Of a stretch of 64,000 nt of DNA, positions 18,534 through 26,679 are shown piece after piece. The notes under the pieces were generated by a model. That model had not been told where the DNA came from and ran no database searches. It saw only the letters and a program-made list of their open reading frames with translations. The first letter of the stretch is position 1; every line of letters starts with the position of its first letter. This DNA comes from Flavobacterium sp. (GTDB lineage Bacteria; Bacteroidota; Bacteroidia; Flavobacteriales; Flavobacteriaceae). The stretch covers positions 1-64,000 of the forward strand of contig JADKDN010000013.1 in assembly GCA_016718345.1 (NCBI GenBank), in the 5' to 3' direction. A program made the translations under genes and the position numbers.

Positions 18534-19178
18534 ATGCTTCAAGATATTGTATCAGGAATACCATTAGGAATTTTTTTAAGTTTCATGGTAGGTCCTGTTT
18601 TTTTTGTTTTGTTAGAAACCAGTGCGGTCAAAGGATTTAGAGCTGCTTTTGTTTTTGATTTAGGAGTGGTCCTAGCAGATATTTTTTTTATTGCTGTGGC
18701 CTATTTAGGAAGTTATCGATTAATTCAAAGTATAAAAGACAAACCCGCTCTTTTTATTTTTGGAGGAATTGTAATGCTTGTTTACGGCATAATTTCATTG
18801 TCTAAATTAAAAAAACAGCAAAAAGTAAAATTCGAATTAATTGACCAAGAAATTATCAAGAAAAATTATGGAAGCCTTTTTGCGAAAGGATTTTTCTTAA
18901 ATTTCATCAATATTGGAGTATTGGGTTTTTGGCTAGCGGTAATTATATCTATAGGACCAAAACTACAATTAGAAACCTCTAGAATGATTGTGTTTTTCTC
19001 TTCTGTAATAGGATCTTATTTATTGGTTGATATTGGAAAAATAGTACTAGCCAAACAACTAAAACACAAAATGACTCCTGCCAATATCCTTAAAATGAAA
19101 AAAGTCACCAGTATTTTACTCATTATTTTTGGCTGCATATTGATGTTTCAAGGCTGGTTTCTAGCGAAAATAAACTAG
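18534..19178 (+). CDS. LysE/RhtB-family amino-acid exporter
   Basis: The 214-residue inner-membrane protein belongs to the LysE translocator family, which exports amino acids or related metabolites. The N-terminal signature is clear (GIPLGIFLSFMVGPVFFVLL, G-x-x-x-G-P pattern), and about six hydrophobic segments are spread through the sequence. The substrate cannot be told. It starts 35 bases after the DUF2807 gene. Length is standard (~210). Confidence 0.88.
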   Translation: MLQDIVSGIPLGIFLSFMVGPVFFVLLETSAVKGFRAAFVFDLGVVLADIFFIAVAYLGSYRLIQSIKDKPALFIFGGIVMLVYGIISLSKLKKQQKVKFELIDQEIIKKNYGSLFAKGFFLNFINIGVLGFWLAVIISIGPKLQLETSRMIVFFSSVIGSYLLVDIGKIVLAKQLKHKMTPANILKMKKVTSILLIIFGCILMFQGWFLAKIN

Positions 19179-19369
19179 CTAAAAAGGTTTTAGAGAAGAT
19201 AGATTAGTAAGTTTTAAATAGTTTATGACTATAACTACTTTTAAACAGTAGTGTGTAATGAATTACATTTTGAATAAGAAATAAAGTCTGATTTTGTAAG
19301 ACCTGTATATGTTGTGTAAAATTAATCCTTAAATTAGAGAATTTAAGAATCTAACACAAAAAAATCTAT
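19179..19369. other. Intergenic, nothing recognised
   Basis: 191 bases of AT-rich sequence after the LysE gene. I see no gene, hairpin with a T run, or repeat that I can support. Confidence 0.5.
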
Positions 19370-20021
19370 ATGGAAAAATTTATAAAACTTATACTCATAA
19401 TAATTAGTTTAATCTGTACATATATAATATTAGCTGTTGGATTAAAAATAGTTCCAACAATATATGAATCTTCAAATTCAGAAAATATAAATAATGTAAG
19501 TTTAAACCTTTCTTATAGTTATATTGCGGGCGTAATATTTTATTTTTTTGTGACTTTATTTCCTTATTTAATTTTGAAAAATAAATTAAAACCAGCTTTA
19601 GATTTAAAATTAATTGACCTTAAAATTCAAATTACATCGTTTATTAGGTCATTTAATTCGGTCCTAGATATTGATTTGAAAGATATTGATTTAATAACAA
19701 TCCAAAAATATTATTAAAAAAAACATAGTATATTAGACCGTTCATATTATTCGCCAAGACAGGTACAACTATGAGTAATTTAGATTTTTATGTTCAACAA
19801 AATTAAATATTTTTAATCTAGTTGAATCAATACTAACTTATCGTGAGTATTTGACTTCTAATCAAATTCTAGAATTAGAAAGAATTAGAGATTCTAAATT
19901 CTTTCATTTAACAAAAATGGCTGGTTTTCCTTTACAAGATGTTTTCTATAAATCTGATGAATTTAATCAAGCATTTTCAAATACTTTTTTTGAAATAATT
20001 GAAAGTGCACGGAATATTTAA
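19370..20021 (+). pseudogene. Frameshifted membrane protein, function unknown
   Basis: The first 115 codons encode two membrane segments (residues ~5-29 and ~45-67) and then a soluble region. Further parts of the same protein appear in other frames: LDRSYYSPRQVQL near 19735-19770, and a final block from ~19825 containing YREYLTSNQILELERIRDSK and ending FFEIIESARNI with a TAA at 20019-20021. At least two or three single-base changes are needed to join them. I do not recognise the family. It lies upstream of a CPBP protease and another small broken membrane gene. Confidence 0.6.
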
Positions 20022-20159
20022 CTTTACACAACTGTTGCTAAAAATGGATTTAGACAATTGGCTTAAAAGAAAGCTTGTTTGTATCTAGGGTGATTAGGTA
20101 AATATGTAATTATCTATAAATGTAGGTATTAAATGCAATTATCTAATATTTTTTTATAA

Positions 20160-20900
20160 ATGTTGTTTATGATGAATTCTTCTAATTGGTTTTTGGTAAT
20201 GGTTAATGCGCTGTTGTTTTTTATTTTAAAATTTAATGATGACTTAAATCGTAAAAGAATTATTAATTACATTTCCATTCAGCAAATAAAATTATACTTA
20301 ATTCTTGCTTCAATTTTCTTAATTGAGTACTATTTTATAAATAGTATTTATCATGATAAATATTATAATATTTTTGGAGCATCTATTAGGTCATTTATAA
20401 CTAGTTTATATATTTTTCTTATATGCAAAAACTATTTTAATAGTTTATTTATTATCAAAATTGATATAAAAAAAACATTAATAATAGTAATTATTTCATC
20501 AGTTTTTGCACTACTGATTTTAAATTTACAAGAGTATTTATTTTATTTGGTCAATCGTAAACTGCCGATAGAATATGGAGTATATTTATCAGAGTACTAT
20601 TTATTAATTGGATTTGTTTTTTATGCAGCTCTCCCCGCCATTTTTGAGGAAATATTTTTTAGAGGATTAATTTTTGATAAATTAAAACTTATTTATTCAG
20701 GGAAAAATTCAATAATTATAAGTAGTATTTTGTTTTATTTAATACATTTGGTTTATGGTACTTTTCTAACTTTCTTGTATATATTACCGCTTGGATTTTT
20801 CTTAGGTTATTTAAGAAATAAATACAATAATTTATTATATCCAATTGTTTCCCATTTTTTCTATAACTTCGTTGTATTCTTATATCCTATAATTAAATAA
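20160..20900 (+). CDS. CPBP-family intramembrane metalloprotease
   Basis: The 246-residue multi-pass membrane protein belongs to the CPBP (Abi/CAAX-like) family. All three active-site motifs are visible: EEIFFRGLIF (EExxxR), the FxxxH of LFYLIHLVYG, and HxxxN in VSHFFYNFV. The family includes prenyl-protease relatives, bacteriocin-immunity proteins and membrane-anchored regulators; the substrate here is unknown. It could start at the TTG-TTT-ATG-ATG cluster near 20160-20172. The neighbours on both sides are small uncharacterised membrane genes with frameshifts. Confidence 0.85.
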   Translation: MLFMMNSSNWFLVMVNALLFFILKFNDDLNRKRIINYISIQQIKLYLILASIFLIEYYFINSIYHDKYYNIFGASIRSFITSLYIFLICKNYFNSLFIIKIDIKKTLIIVIISSVFALLILNLQEYLFYLVNRKLPIEYGVYLSEYYLLIGFVFYAALPAIFEEIFFRGLIFDKLKLIYSGKNSIIISSILFYLIHLVYGTFLTFLYILPLGFFLGYLRNKYNNLLYPIVSHFFYNFVVFLYPIIK

Positions 20901-20908
20901 TATAAAAT

Positions 20909-21221
20909 ATGTCAACACCCGACTTAACACAAAGATTTTTACCATATTTTATTTGGTTTTTAATTGTTGTTTTAAACAATTATTTTTTTCTGTTTTTTCA
21001 AAAAAAACTAAAAGTACATTAAAAATATTAATTGCAGTATTTTTAACTATTTGGTTAATAATTACCGTTTTTACAGTTATTTTGATATTATCTATTTGTC
21101 TTCATATTCTGTTACGCCTCTACTTTTCAGTCTAAAACTTGCTGAAAATCTTCCTCAAGTAATTATTTTTGGTGGTATAGCATTCTTTCTTAAATATAGA
21201 AAATTTAAAATAAAGTGTTAA
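20909..21221 (+). pseudogene. Small three-segment membrane protein, frameshifted
   Basis: It begins MSTPDLTQRFLPYFIWFLIV 8 bases after the CPBP stop. It continues in a second frame (STLKILIAVFLTIWLIITVF, ~21010-21110) and ends in a third (SLKLAENLPQVIIFGGIAFF to KIKC, stop 21219-21221). Two single-base corrections restore a ~103-residue protein with three hydrophobic helices. The family is unknown; close spacing suggests it shares the CPBP transcript. Confidence 0.6.
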
Positions 21222-21314
21222 AAGTTAGATTCCCTATACAAAAACTAAAAAAAAAATCTCATTTAAGCCCTATACTAAGCGAGGTTTGTTTTTGGGTATT
21301 ATTGGTCTTGTCTT

Positions 21315-21335
21315 GTGCTCGATTGTATCGAGCAC
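21315..21335. repeat. Perfect 9-bp hairpin
   Basis: GTGCTCGAT at 21315-21323 and its exact complement at 21327-21335 enclose a 3-base loop. It is not followed by a T run, so it does not look like a simple terminator. Confidence 0.6.
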
Positions 21336-21385
21336 CGATATAAATTAAAACAAAAAAAGAGACACATTGCTTTATCTCTTTTTGA

Positions 21386-21588
21386 GCCATCGTCCGGATT
21401 CGAACATAATCTTTACTTAATTTTTTCTAAAAATTAACTATAAAAAAACCTCCAAGTTTGCTGCGCCAGTTCACTTTGTTCGAGTCTTTGAAGGTTTAGA
21501 AGCATCGTCCGGATTCGAATTATACCTTTAATTCATTTTTTCTAAAAATGATATAAAAAAAACCTCTCGAAAAGAGAGGTTAATTTAG
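21386..21588 (-). repeat. Two degenerate tRNA-Cys 3'-end copies with terminators
   Basis: The 3' arm of tRNA-Cys (CATCGTCCGGATTCGAA on the plus strand) recurs at 21388-21404 and 21503-21519. In both the match stops after the T-loop. Both copies continue into a shared sequence with TTTTTTCTAAAAAT, and each is followed on its transcript-downstream side by a T-rich hairpin; the hairpin nearest the intact tRNA is AACCTCTC/GAGAGGTT at 21561-21581. They look like tandem relics of tRNA-Cys duplications. Confidence 0.75.
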
Positions 21589-21659
21589 AGGCATCGTCCG
21601 GATTCGAACCGGAGTAGGAGCTTTTGCAGAGCCCAGCCTAGCCGCTCGGCCACGACGCC
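21589..21659 (-). tRNA. tRNA-Cys (GCA)
   Basis: On the minus strand the sequence folds as a tRNA: acceptor GGCGTCG pairs with CGATGCC, the D-arm is GGCCGAGCGGCTAGGCT, and the anticodon arm GGGCT-CTGCAAA-AGCTC gives anticodon GCA. The T-arm is CCGG-TTCGAAT-CCGG and the discriminator base is U, as expected for Cys. CCA is not encoded. folB lies 69 bases upstream on the same strand. Confidence 0.95.
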
Positions 21660-21728
21660 AATTATTTTAATGGTTTGCAAATATAGGAAACAATTCATAA
21701 TTAGCAATTATCAATTGTTAATTATCAA

Positions 21729-22088
21729 TTAATTTCTGTATTCTTCCAATTCTATCGTAACCGCTTCAACATCACCACCTATAGGCGGATTGAGCTTAGA
21801 AACCGCTAAAATGATTCTCGAAATAGAAGGAATTTCTTTGAAAATTCTAGAGACAATTCTATGACCTACATGTTCCAATAAATGCGAACGAATAGCCATT
21901 TCTTCCACAACAATAGTGTTCAAAAGGACATAATCGACCGTATCTTTCAAATCATCAGAAATACAGGATTTACGCAAGTCGGTTTTTACTTCTAAGTTAA
22001 CAGAATAATCCGATCCAATTTTTCCTTCTTCTAGCAAGCAGCCGTGATAAGAGAAGGTTCGAATATTTTTTAGTTTTATAACTCCCAT
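21729..22088 (-). CDS. folB: Dihydroneopterin aldolase
   Basis: The enzyme cleaves 7,8-dihydroneopterin to 6-hydroxymethyl-dihydropterin in folate synthesis. The 119-residue sequence has the family layout: IRTFSYHGCLLEEGKIGSDY at the start (Tyr and Glu of the active site), a central helix region (LLEHVGHRIV) and the C-terminal active-site Lys in AVSKLNPPIGG. Length is normal. It diverges from glnS across a 45-base palindrome, and tRNA-Cys lies just downstream. Confidence 0.93.
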   Translation of the reverse strand: MGVIKLKNIRTFSYHGCLLEEGKIGSDYSVNLEVKTDLRKSCISDDLKDTVDYVLLNTIVVEEMAIRSHLLEHVGHRIVSRIFKEIPSISRIILAVSKLNPPIGGDVEAVTIELEEYRN

Positions 22089-22109
22089 AATTTTTTATTC
22101 AAAGTTCAA

Positions 22110-22154
22110 AGTTTAAGGTTTAAAGTTAACTAGTGCAACTTTAAACCTTAAACT
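22110..22154. repeat. 18-bp perfect inverted repeat between folB and glnS
   Basis: The arm 22110-22127 (AGTTTAAGGTTTAAAGTT) is exactly complementary to 22137-22154, with a 9-base loop. It is built from short AAAGTTTAAGG-like units similar in style to the GAAGTTAGAA repeats upstream of gltX. It could be an intergenic repeat element or a transcript barrier between the two promoters. Confidence 0.75.
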
Positions 22155-22179
22155 TTAAACCATTTTAACTAGCTTTTTT

Positions 22180-22187
22180 TATCTTTG
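22180..22187 (+). promoter_or_regulatory. -7 box of glnS promoter
   Basis: TATCTTTG matches TAnnTTTG exactly and lies 18 bases before the glnS ATG. No clear TTG -33 element stands at the ideal distance. Confidence 0.5.
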
Positions 22188-22204
22188 CTAAAATTAAGCA
22201 AAAA

Positions 22205-24001
22205 ATGTCAACCGAAGAGAAATCACTGAATTTTATTGAGCAAATTATAGAAGAAGATTTAAAAAATGGTTTGTCTCAGGACAAATTGCGTTTTCGTTTT
22301 CCTCCGGAACCTAATGGCTATTTACACATCGGTCATGCCAGTGCTATTTGTTTGAATTTTGGATTAGGAATAGACTATAAAGCCCCTGTTAATTTACGTT
22401 TTGACGATACCAATCCAGCAAAAGAAGAGCAAGAGTTCGTAGATGCTATAAAACGAGATGTTCAATGGTTGGGATTTGAATGGTCGGAAGAGCGATATGC
22501 TTCCGATTATTTTCAGCAGTTGTATGATTGGACCGTTGATTTTATTAAACAAGGAAAAGCCTACGTAAACAACCAAACTTCTAAAAAAATGGCGCAACCA
22601 AAAGGAACTCCATCCACTTTTGGAACCGATAGCCCTTACAGAAATCGCTCTATTGAGGAGAATTTAGAACTCTTTGAACGAATGAAAAATGCAGAATTTC
22701 CAGAAGGAGCCCATATTTTACGTGCAAAAATTGACATGAAATCGACAAATATGTTGATGCGCGATCCCATCATGTACCGTATTTTACACAAATACCATCA
22801 CAGAACAGGCGATGCATGGTGTATTTATCCAATGTATGATTGGGCACATGGAGAAAGTGATTATATAGAACAAATTTCTCATTCTTTCTGTACTTTGGAA
22901 TTTTTGCCACATAGAGAGTTGTACGATTGGTTTTTAGATCAGATCTATGATGCTACTAAGGTTCGTCCAAAGCAAAGAGAATTTGCACGTAGAAATTTAA
23001 GTCACACTGTTGTTAGTAAAAGAAAACTATTACAGTTGGTCAAAGAAAATCACGTAACAGGCTGGGATGATCCTAGAATGTCTACGATTTCTGGTTTAAG
23101 AAGAAGAGGGTATACACCCGCTTCGATACGCAATTTTGCAACAACAATTGGAATTGCTAAACGCGATAATTTAATAAACGTTTCGGTATTAGAATATTGT
23201 GTTCGTGAGGATTTGAATAAAATTGCACCTCGAGTAATGGCTGTTTTAGACCCAATTAAAGTAGTTATTACCAATTATCCCGAAGGAAAAGAAGAATGGT
23301 TGGAAGCAGAAAACAATCCCGAAGAGGAACAGGTAACCTATAGAAAAGTACCTTTTTCAAGAGAATTATACATTGAAAGAGAAGACTTTTTAGAAGAGGC
23401 TCCTGCTAAATTTTTCCGACTAAGTATAGGAAAAGAAGTACGATTGAAAAATGCCTACATCATCAAAGGCGAAAGTGTGATTAAGGATGCCCAAGGGAAT
23501 CTTACAGAAATTCATGTGACTTATGATACAGATAGTTTAAGCGGAAGCGGAACAGAAGCCAGTCAACGCAAAGTATCTGGAACATTACACTGGGTGTCTA
23601 TACCTCATGCCATTGAAGCAGAAGTTCGAGTATACGATCGATTGTTTATAGACGAAGCACCCGATAGTCATAAAGAGAAAGATTTCTTAGAATTTGTAAA
23701 TCCAGAGTCTTTAAAAGTGGTAAAAGGATTTGTAGAACCAAGTTTACAAGAGGCTAAAAATGAAGATAAATTCCAGTTTCAGAGATTAGGATATTTTACT
23801 GTTGATAAAGACTCAGGAGCAGAAAAACTTGTTTTTAATAAAACAGTTGGATTGAAAGATACTTGGGAAGAAAAAGGCAAAAAAGAAGAGAATATATTGA
23901 TGGCTACCCAAAAGGAAATCAATAAATACGTAAAGGAAAAAGACGAAACTAATGCGGTTGTAATTTTGAGAATATTGTTTCCAACATCAAAAGCGCATTG
24001 A
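22205..24001 (+). CDS. glnS: Glutaminyl-tRNA synthetase
   Basis: This class I synthetase charges tRNA-Gln. The 598-residue protein shows the HIGH motif as PEPNGYLHIGHAS (residues ~33-45), the GlnRS-type KMSKS as VVSKRKL (~268), and DDTNPAKEEQEFV and WDDPRMSTISGLRRRG typical of GlnRS rather than GltX. The C-terminal beta-barrel anticodon-binding domains are complete (to ~595). Length matches Bacteroidetes GlnRS. gltX is also present in the window, so direct Gln charging and Glu charging are both encoded. Confidence 0.96.
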   Translation: MSTEEKSLNFIEQIIEEDLKNGLSQDKLRFRFPPEPNGYLHIGHASAICLNFGLGIDYKAPVNLRFDDTNPAKEEQEFVDAIKRDVQWLGFEWSEERYASDYFQQLYDWTVDFIKQGKAYVNNQTSKKMAQPKGTPSTFGTDSPYRNRSIEENLELFERMKNAEFPEGAHILRAKIDMKSTNMLMRDPIMYRILHKYHHRTGDAWCIYPMYDWAHGESDYIEQISHSFCTLEFLPHRELYDWFLDQIYDATKVRPKQREFARRNLSHTVVSKRKLLQLVKENHVTGWDDPRMSTISGLRRRGYTPASIRNFATTIGIAKRDNLINVSVLEYCVREDLNKIAPRVMAVLDPIKVVITNYPEGKEEWLEAENNPEEEQVTYRKVPFSRELYIEREDFLEEAPAKFFRLSIGKEVRLKNAYIIKGESVIKDAQGNLTEIHVTYDTDSLSGSGTEASQRKVSGTLHWVSIPHAIEAEVRVYDRLFIDEAPDSHKEKDFLEFVNPESLKVVKGFVEPSLQEAKNEDKFQFQRLGYFTVDKDSGAEKLVFNKTVGLKDTWEEKGKKEENILMATQKEINKYVKEKDETNAVVILRILFPTSKAH

Positions 24002-24280
24002 TAATTTCAGTTTATTAGTTCAAACGGTAACTAAGAACATCAAGAACGATAACAATTCATTATTGTTCTCTAATTTAATTTTGAATTCTTCCGATAATGT
24101 TTCAGCAAAAGATATCGAAAAAGAGTCCTTAATAAAATTGTATTCGATGTCACTGAAAAGTCAATTGGCTTCCGTAAGAATTTTTGTATTCAAAATTTAG
24201 TTAAGGACGTATATCATTTCAACGATTTTAAAACTCAATTGGCTGAACTAAAAAATTCTGAAAAAAATGAAAAGTTTTAG
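24002..24280 (+). pseudogene. Gene remnant of unknown family after glnS
   Basis: An open stretch without a start reads NFSLLVQTVTKNIKND, then SSDNVSAKDIEKESLIKLYS up to a stop near 24200. It is followed in another frame by LVKDVYHFNDFKTQLAELKN ending EKNEKF and a TAG at 24278-24280. The two parts join with one frame change. I do not recognise it. It begins directly at the glnS stop with no Shine-Dalgarno or start codon, so the 5' part has been lost. Confidence 0.45.
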
Positions 24281-24332
24281 CTTTGTTAGATTAATTAAAA
24301 ATCTAAAAGCAAACGATAGATTTTAAATATGA

Positions 24333-24358
24333 AAAGCGCTTAATAAAGCGCTTTTTTT
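24333..24358 (+). terminator. Rho-independent-type terminator
   Basis: AAAGCGCTT (24333-24341) pairs with AAGCGCTTT (24346-24354) across a 4-base loop and runs into a T tract to 24358. It ends the glnS transcript and the remnant behind it. Confidence 0.85.
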
Positions 24359-24608
24359 GATAATTGCAAATTCTTATCAAAAATAGAGAAAATATAGTTT
24401 TTACTAATTAAAATCGGCTGCTATAAATTGATTTTAAGACCACTTTATTAATTCTAACACAAGAAATACATTTATTATTTTTTATTACAACAAAAGGCTT
24501 TATTTTGGTTTTTTTATCAAAAAAAGAATTCCTTTTAACATCTTATTAACAGCGGGTGGCTCTAGTATTTCGTAACTTTAGTGAAGTATTAATTTAAAAA
24601 GTAAAGTC

Positions 24609-24938
24609 ATGTCAAACAACAACGGAAATGTATTAGTAGCTCTTTTAGCAGGAGTTGCAATAGGAGCAGGAATAGGAATTTTGTTTGCTCCCGATAAAGG
24701 TTCAAAAACCAGAGAAAAAATCAAAGATGGTTATGATGATGTTAAAGATAATTTGTTACACAAATTGCAAAAAGCATCAAAAGGGATTAAAGATAAATTT
24801 TCACATGCTAAATACGATTTAGAAGAAACCTATGAAGATTTGGTTTCAAACATGAATCATAAAAGTGAAGATGTAATTTCATTTTTAGAAACTAAGTTAG
24901 CCGACTTAAAAGAACAAAATGCTAAACTTCAAAATTAA
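24609..24938 (+). CDS. YtxH domain protein
   Basis: The 109-residue protein has an N-terminal Gly-rich membrane helix (residues ~7-27, VLVALLAGVAIGAGIGILFA) followed at once by PDKGSKTREKIKDG, the YtxH signature, and a charged helical tail. YtxH-type genes in Firmicutes are general-stress genes; a stress role here is only inferred. It heads a compact three-gene run with two other small membrane or associated proteins (38- and 3-base gaps). The 250 bases upstream hold TAACTTTA near 24572, a possible weak -7 box. Confidence 0.85.
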   Translation: MSNNNGNVLVALLAGVAIGAGIGILFAPDKGSKTREKIKDGYDDVKDNLLHKLQKASKGIKDKFSHAKYDLEETYEDLVSNMNHKSEDVISFLETKLADLKEQNAKLQN

Positions 24939-24976
24939 TTGAAATTTAAAGTAGCAGGTAACCTAAAACAACGATT

Positions 24977-25327
24977 ATGGCTTTTGAAGAATTGAAAGAG
25001 CATACAGAAGAAATACAAGACCAGGCTCAGGCTTTTTTTGAAACCAATTTAGCGTATTATAAATTATGGGGTTTTAAGGTGGCAATGAAATCCACTACTA
25101 TGATTTTAAAATTTACCTTAATTGCGATTTGTTTGGGTATGGTTTTGTTGTTTAGTTCGGTTGCTGGAGCATTAGCCATAGGTAATTTTTTAGGTAGTTA
25201 TCCATACGGTTTTATGATAGTAGGTGGAATTTATTTGGTTTTATCGGGTATTTTATTTCTTATAAAAGATAAAATTGTTGAAGGTCCTATTCTAGAGAAA
25301 TTTTCAGAAATCTTTTTTAACGATTAA
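24977..25327 (+). CDS. Phage-holin-family (Holin-X-like) membrane protein
   Basis: The 116-residue protein has a soluble helical N-terminus (~45 residues) and two membrane helices (~50-77 and ~82-103) separated by GSYPYG. The layout is that of the PF07332-type 'phage holin family' proteins commonly found next to YtxH genes in Bacteroidetes. There is no sign of a prophage here, so a real holin function is unlikely. It ends 3 bases before the next start. Confidence 0.75.
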   Translation: MAFEELKEHTEEIQDQAQAFFETNLAYYKLWGFKVAMKSTTMILKFTLIAICLGMVLLFSSVAGALAIGNFLGSYPYGFMIVGGIYLVLSGILFLIKDKIVEGPILEKFSEIFFND

Positions 25328-25330
25328 GGT

Positions 25331-25612
25331 ATGGCAACTAAAAAATATTCTTCCTATGCTGAAATCGACAGTGAATTAGAAATCTTAAAGTTAGAGAAAG
25401 AAATTCATTATCGGAAAATGATGCAAAGTGTTCAGAAAACCAAAGAAAGCCTAACACCTAGCGGAATCGTAAGTGATTTGATTAGTTCTTCAACTTCCGT
25501 TTTAAAAGGACCTTATGGGCCAATTCTTACCATGGTTGCACCTTTTGTTTTGAACAAAGTGGTTCCCTACATCAAGAAATGGATTTCCAAAAACACAAAA
25601 AAAGAGGCTTAA
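25331..25612 (+). CDS. Third gene of YtxH operon, function unknown
   Basis: The 93-residue protein begins with a charged helical region (YAEIDSELEILKLEKEIHYR), followed by a Ser/Gly-rich central part and a mildly hydrophobic stretch GPYGPILTMVAPFVLNKVVP before a Lys-rich C-terminus. It starts 3 bases after the previous stop and its own stop codon lies in the loop of the operon terminator. Function is unknown; co-expression with the YtxH protein suggests an envelope-stress association. Confidence 0.7.
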   Translation: MATKKYSSYAEIDSELEILKLEKEIHYRKMMQSVQKTKESLTPSGIVSDLISSSTSVLKGPYGPILTMVAPFVLNKVVPYIKKWISKNTKKEA

Positions 25613-25624
25613 CGGCCTCTTTTT
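25599..25624. terminator. Bidirectional terminator of YtxH operon and SPFH gene
   Basis: A 10-bp perfect stem (25599-25608 with 25615-25624) carries the TAA stop of the upstream gene in its loop region and is T-rich on the plus side. The convergent SPFH gene ends 6 bases later. Confidence 0.85.
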
Positions 25625-25629
25625 CTTTT

Positions 25630-26601
25630 TTAAACTTCTTCTTCAGGAGTTTTAGTTTCTGGATTTTCTTCTTCTATTTTAGGTTTGACTTTTTTATAAT
25701 TTCGTTTCATCATTTCTCCCACTTGATTGGAAGCTGAGAAAGAAGCTACCATATTATTAAGCATATCGCTCCCTGCTTGAGGGGAGTTTGGTAGTAAAAT
25801 TAAATTCGAATTAGCATCCGCTCCAATAGCCTGTAAAGTATCATAATGTTGTGTTACTACAATTAAGGCTGATGCTTCTTGAGAATTGATTCCTACACGG
25901 TTTAGAACTTCAACGCTTTCAACCAAACCGCGTGCAATTTCCCTTCTTTGGTCAGCGATTCCTTGACCTTGCAGACGTTTGCTTTCTGCTTCTGCTTTAG
26001 CTTTGGCTACAATTCTAATTCTTGTACTTTCTCCTTCAAATTCTGCAGCCGTTTTTTCTCTGTCGGCAGCATTAATTCGGTTCATTGCATTTTTTACCTG
26101 AATATCGGGGTCTATATCAGTAACTAAAGTGTTGATAATGTCATAACCGTAAGTGGTCATGGCTTCATTAAGTTCACGTTTTACCGCAATGGCAATATCG
26201 TCTTTTCTTTCAAAAACATCATCTAGTTTTAGTTTTGGAACTTCAGCTCGAACAACATCAAAGACATAAGCAGTAATTTGATCATGTGGATATTCTAGCT
26301 TATAGAAAGCATCGTACACTTTATCTTGAATTACCTTAAACTGCACAGAAACTTTCATTTTAACAAATACATTATCCTTTGTTTTGGTTTCGATAATGAC
26401 ATCTAGTTGTTGAATTTTGAGATTAACACGACCGGCAATTCTGTCGATTAAAGGAATTTTTAAATGCAATCCAGAATTTCTAACGCTTGTAAATTTTCCA
26501 AAACGCTCAATAATAACTGAAGTTTGTTGTTTTACCGTAAAAAAAGAGGAAAAGAAAATAAATAGACCAAAAACTAAAAAAATAATCAATGCAATATCCA
26601 T
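25630..26601 (-). CDS. SPFH/Band 7 (stomatin-like, QmcA-type) membrane protein
   Basis: The 323-residue protein has an N-terminal membrane segment (residues 2-22) and then the Band 7 domain, with QQTSVIIERFGKFTSVRNSG at the start and AMNRINAADREKTAAEFEGE near the end. A coiled-coil region rich in Ala/Glu/Arg follows (KAKAEAESKRLQGQGIADQR). It is likely a membrane microdomain scaffold exposed to the periplasm or cytoplasm. No NfeD partner gene is adjacent. Length fits the family; the C-terminal acidic tail is low complexity. Confidence 0.92.
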   Translation of the reverse strand: MDIALIIFLVFGLFIFFSSFFTVKQQTSVIIERFGKFTSVRNSGLHLKIPLIDRIAGRVNLKIQQLDVIIETKTKDNVFVKMKVSVQFKVIQDKVYDAFYKLEYPHDQITAYVFDVVRAEVPKLKLDDVFERKDDIAIAVKRELNEAMTTYGYDIINTLVTDIDPDIQVKNAMNRINAADREKTAAEFEGESTRIRIVAKAKAEAESKRLQGQGIADQRREIARGLVESVEVLNRVGINSQEASALIVVTQHYDTLQAIGADANSNLILLPNSPQAGSDMLNNMVASFSASNQVGEMMKRNYKKVKPKIEEENPETKTPEEEV

Positions 26602-26651
26602 AACGATTTAAATTAAGTTAATAAAGTTGGGTTAAATTACAAAATTTATTT

Positions 26652-26659
26652 TAGGTTTG
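26652..26659 (+). promoter_or_regulatory. -7 box before the outer-membrane gene
   Basis: TAGGTTTG fits TAnnTTTG and lies 20 bases before the ATG at 26680. The nearest TTG (26627) is 22 bases upstream, a little far. Confidence 0.4.
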
Positions 26660-26679
26660 TCGACGATATCCTTAATTAT

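Noticed and set aside
24977..25327. Prophage signature from the holin-family gene
   Set aside because: No other phage genes are nearby; this family commonly sits with YtxH genes in Bacteroidetes and is not a lysis gene.
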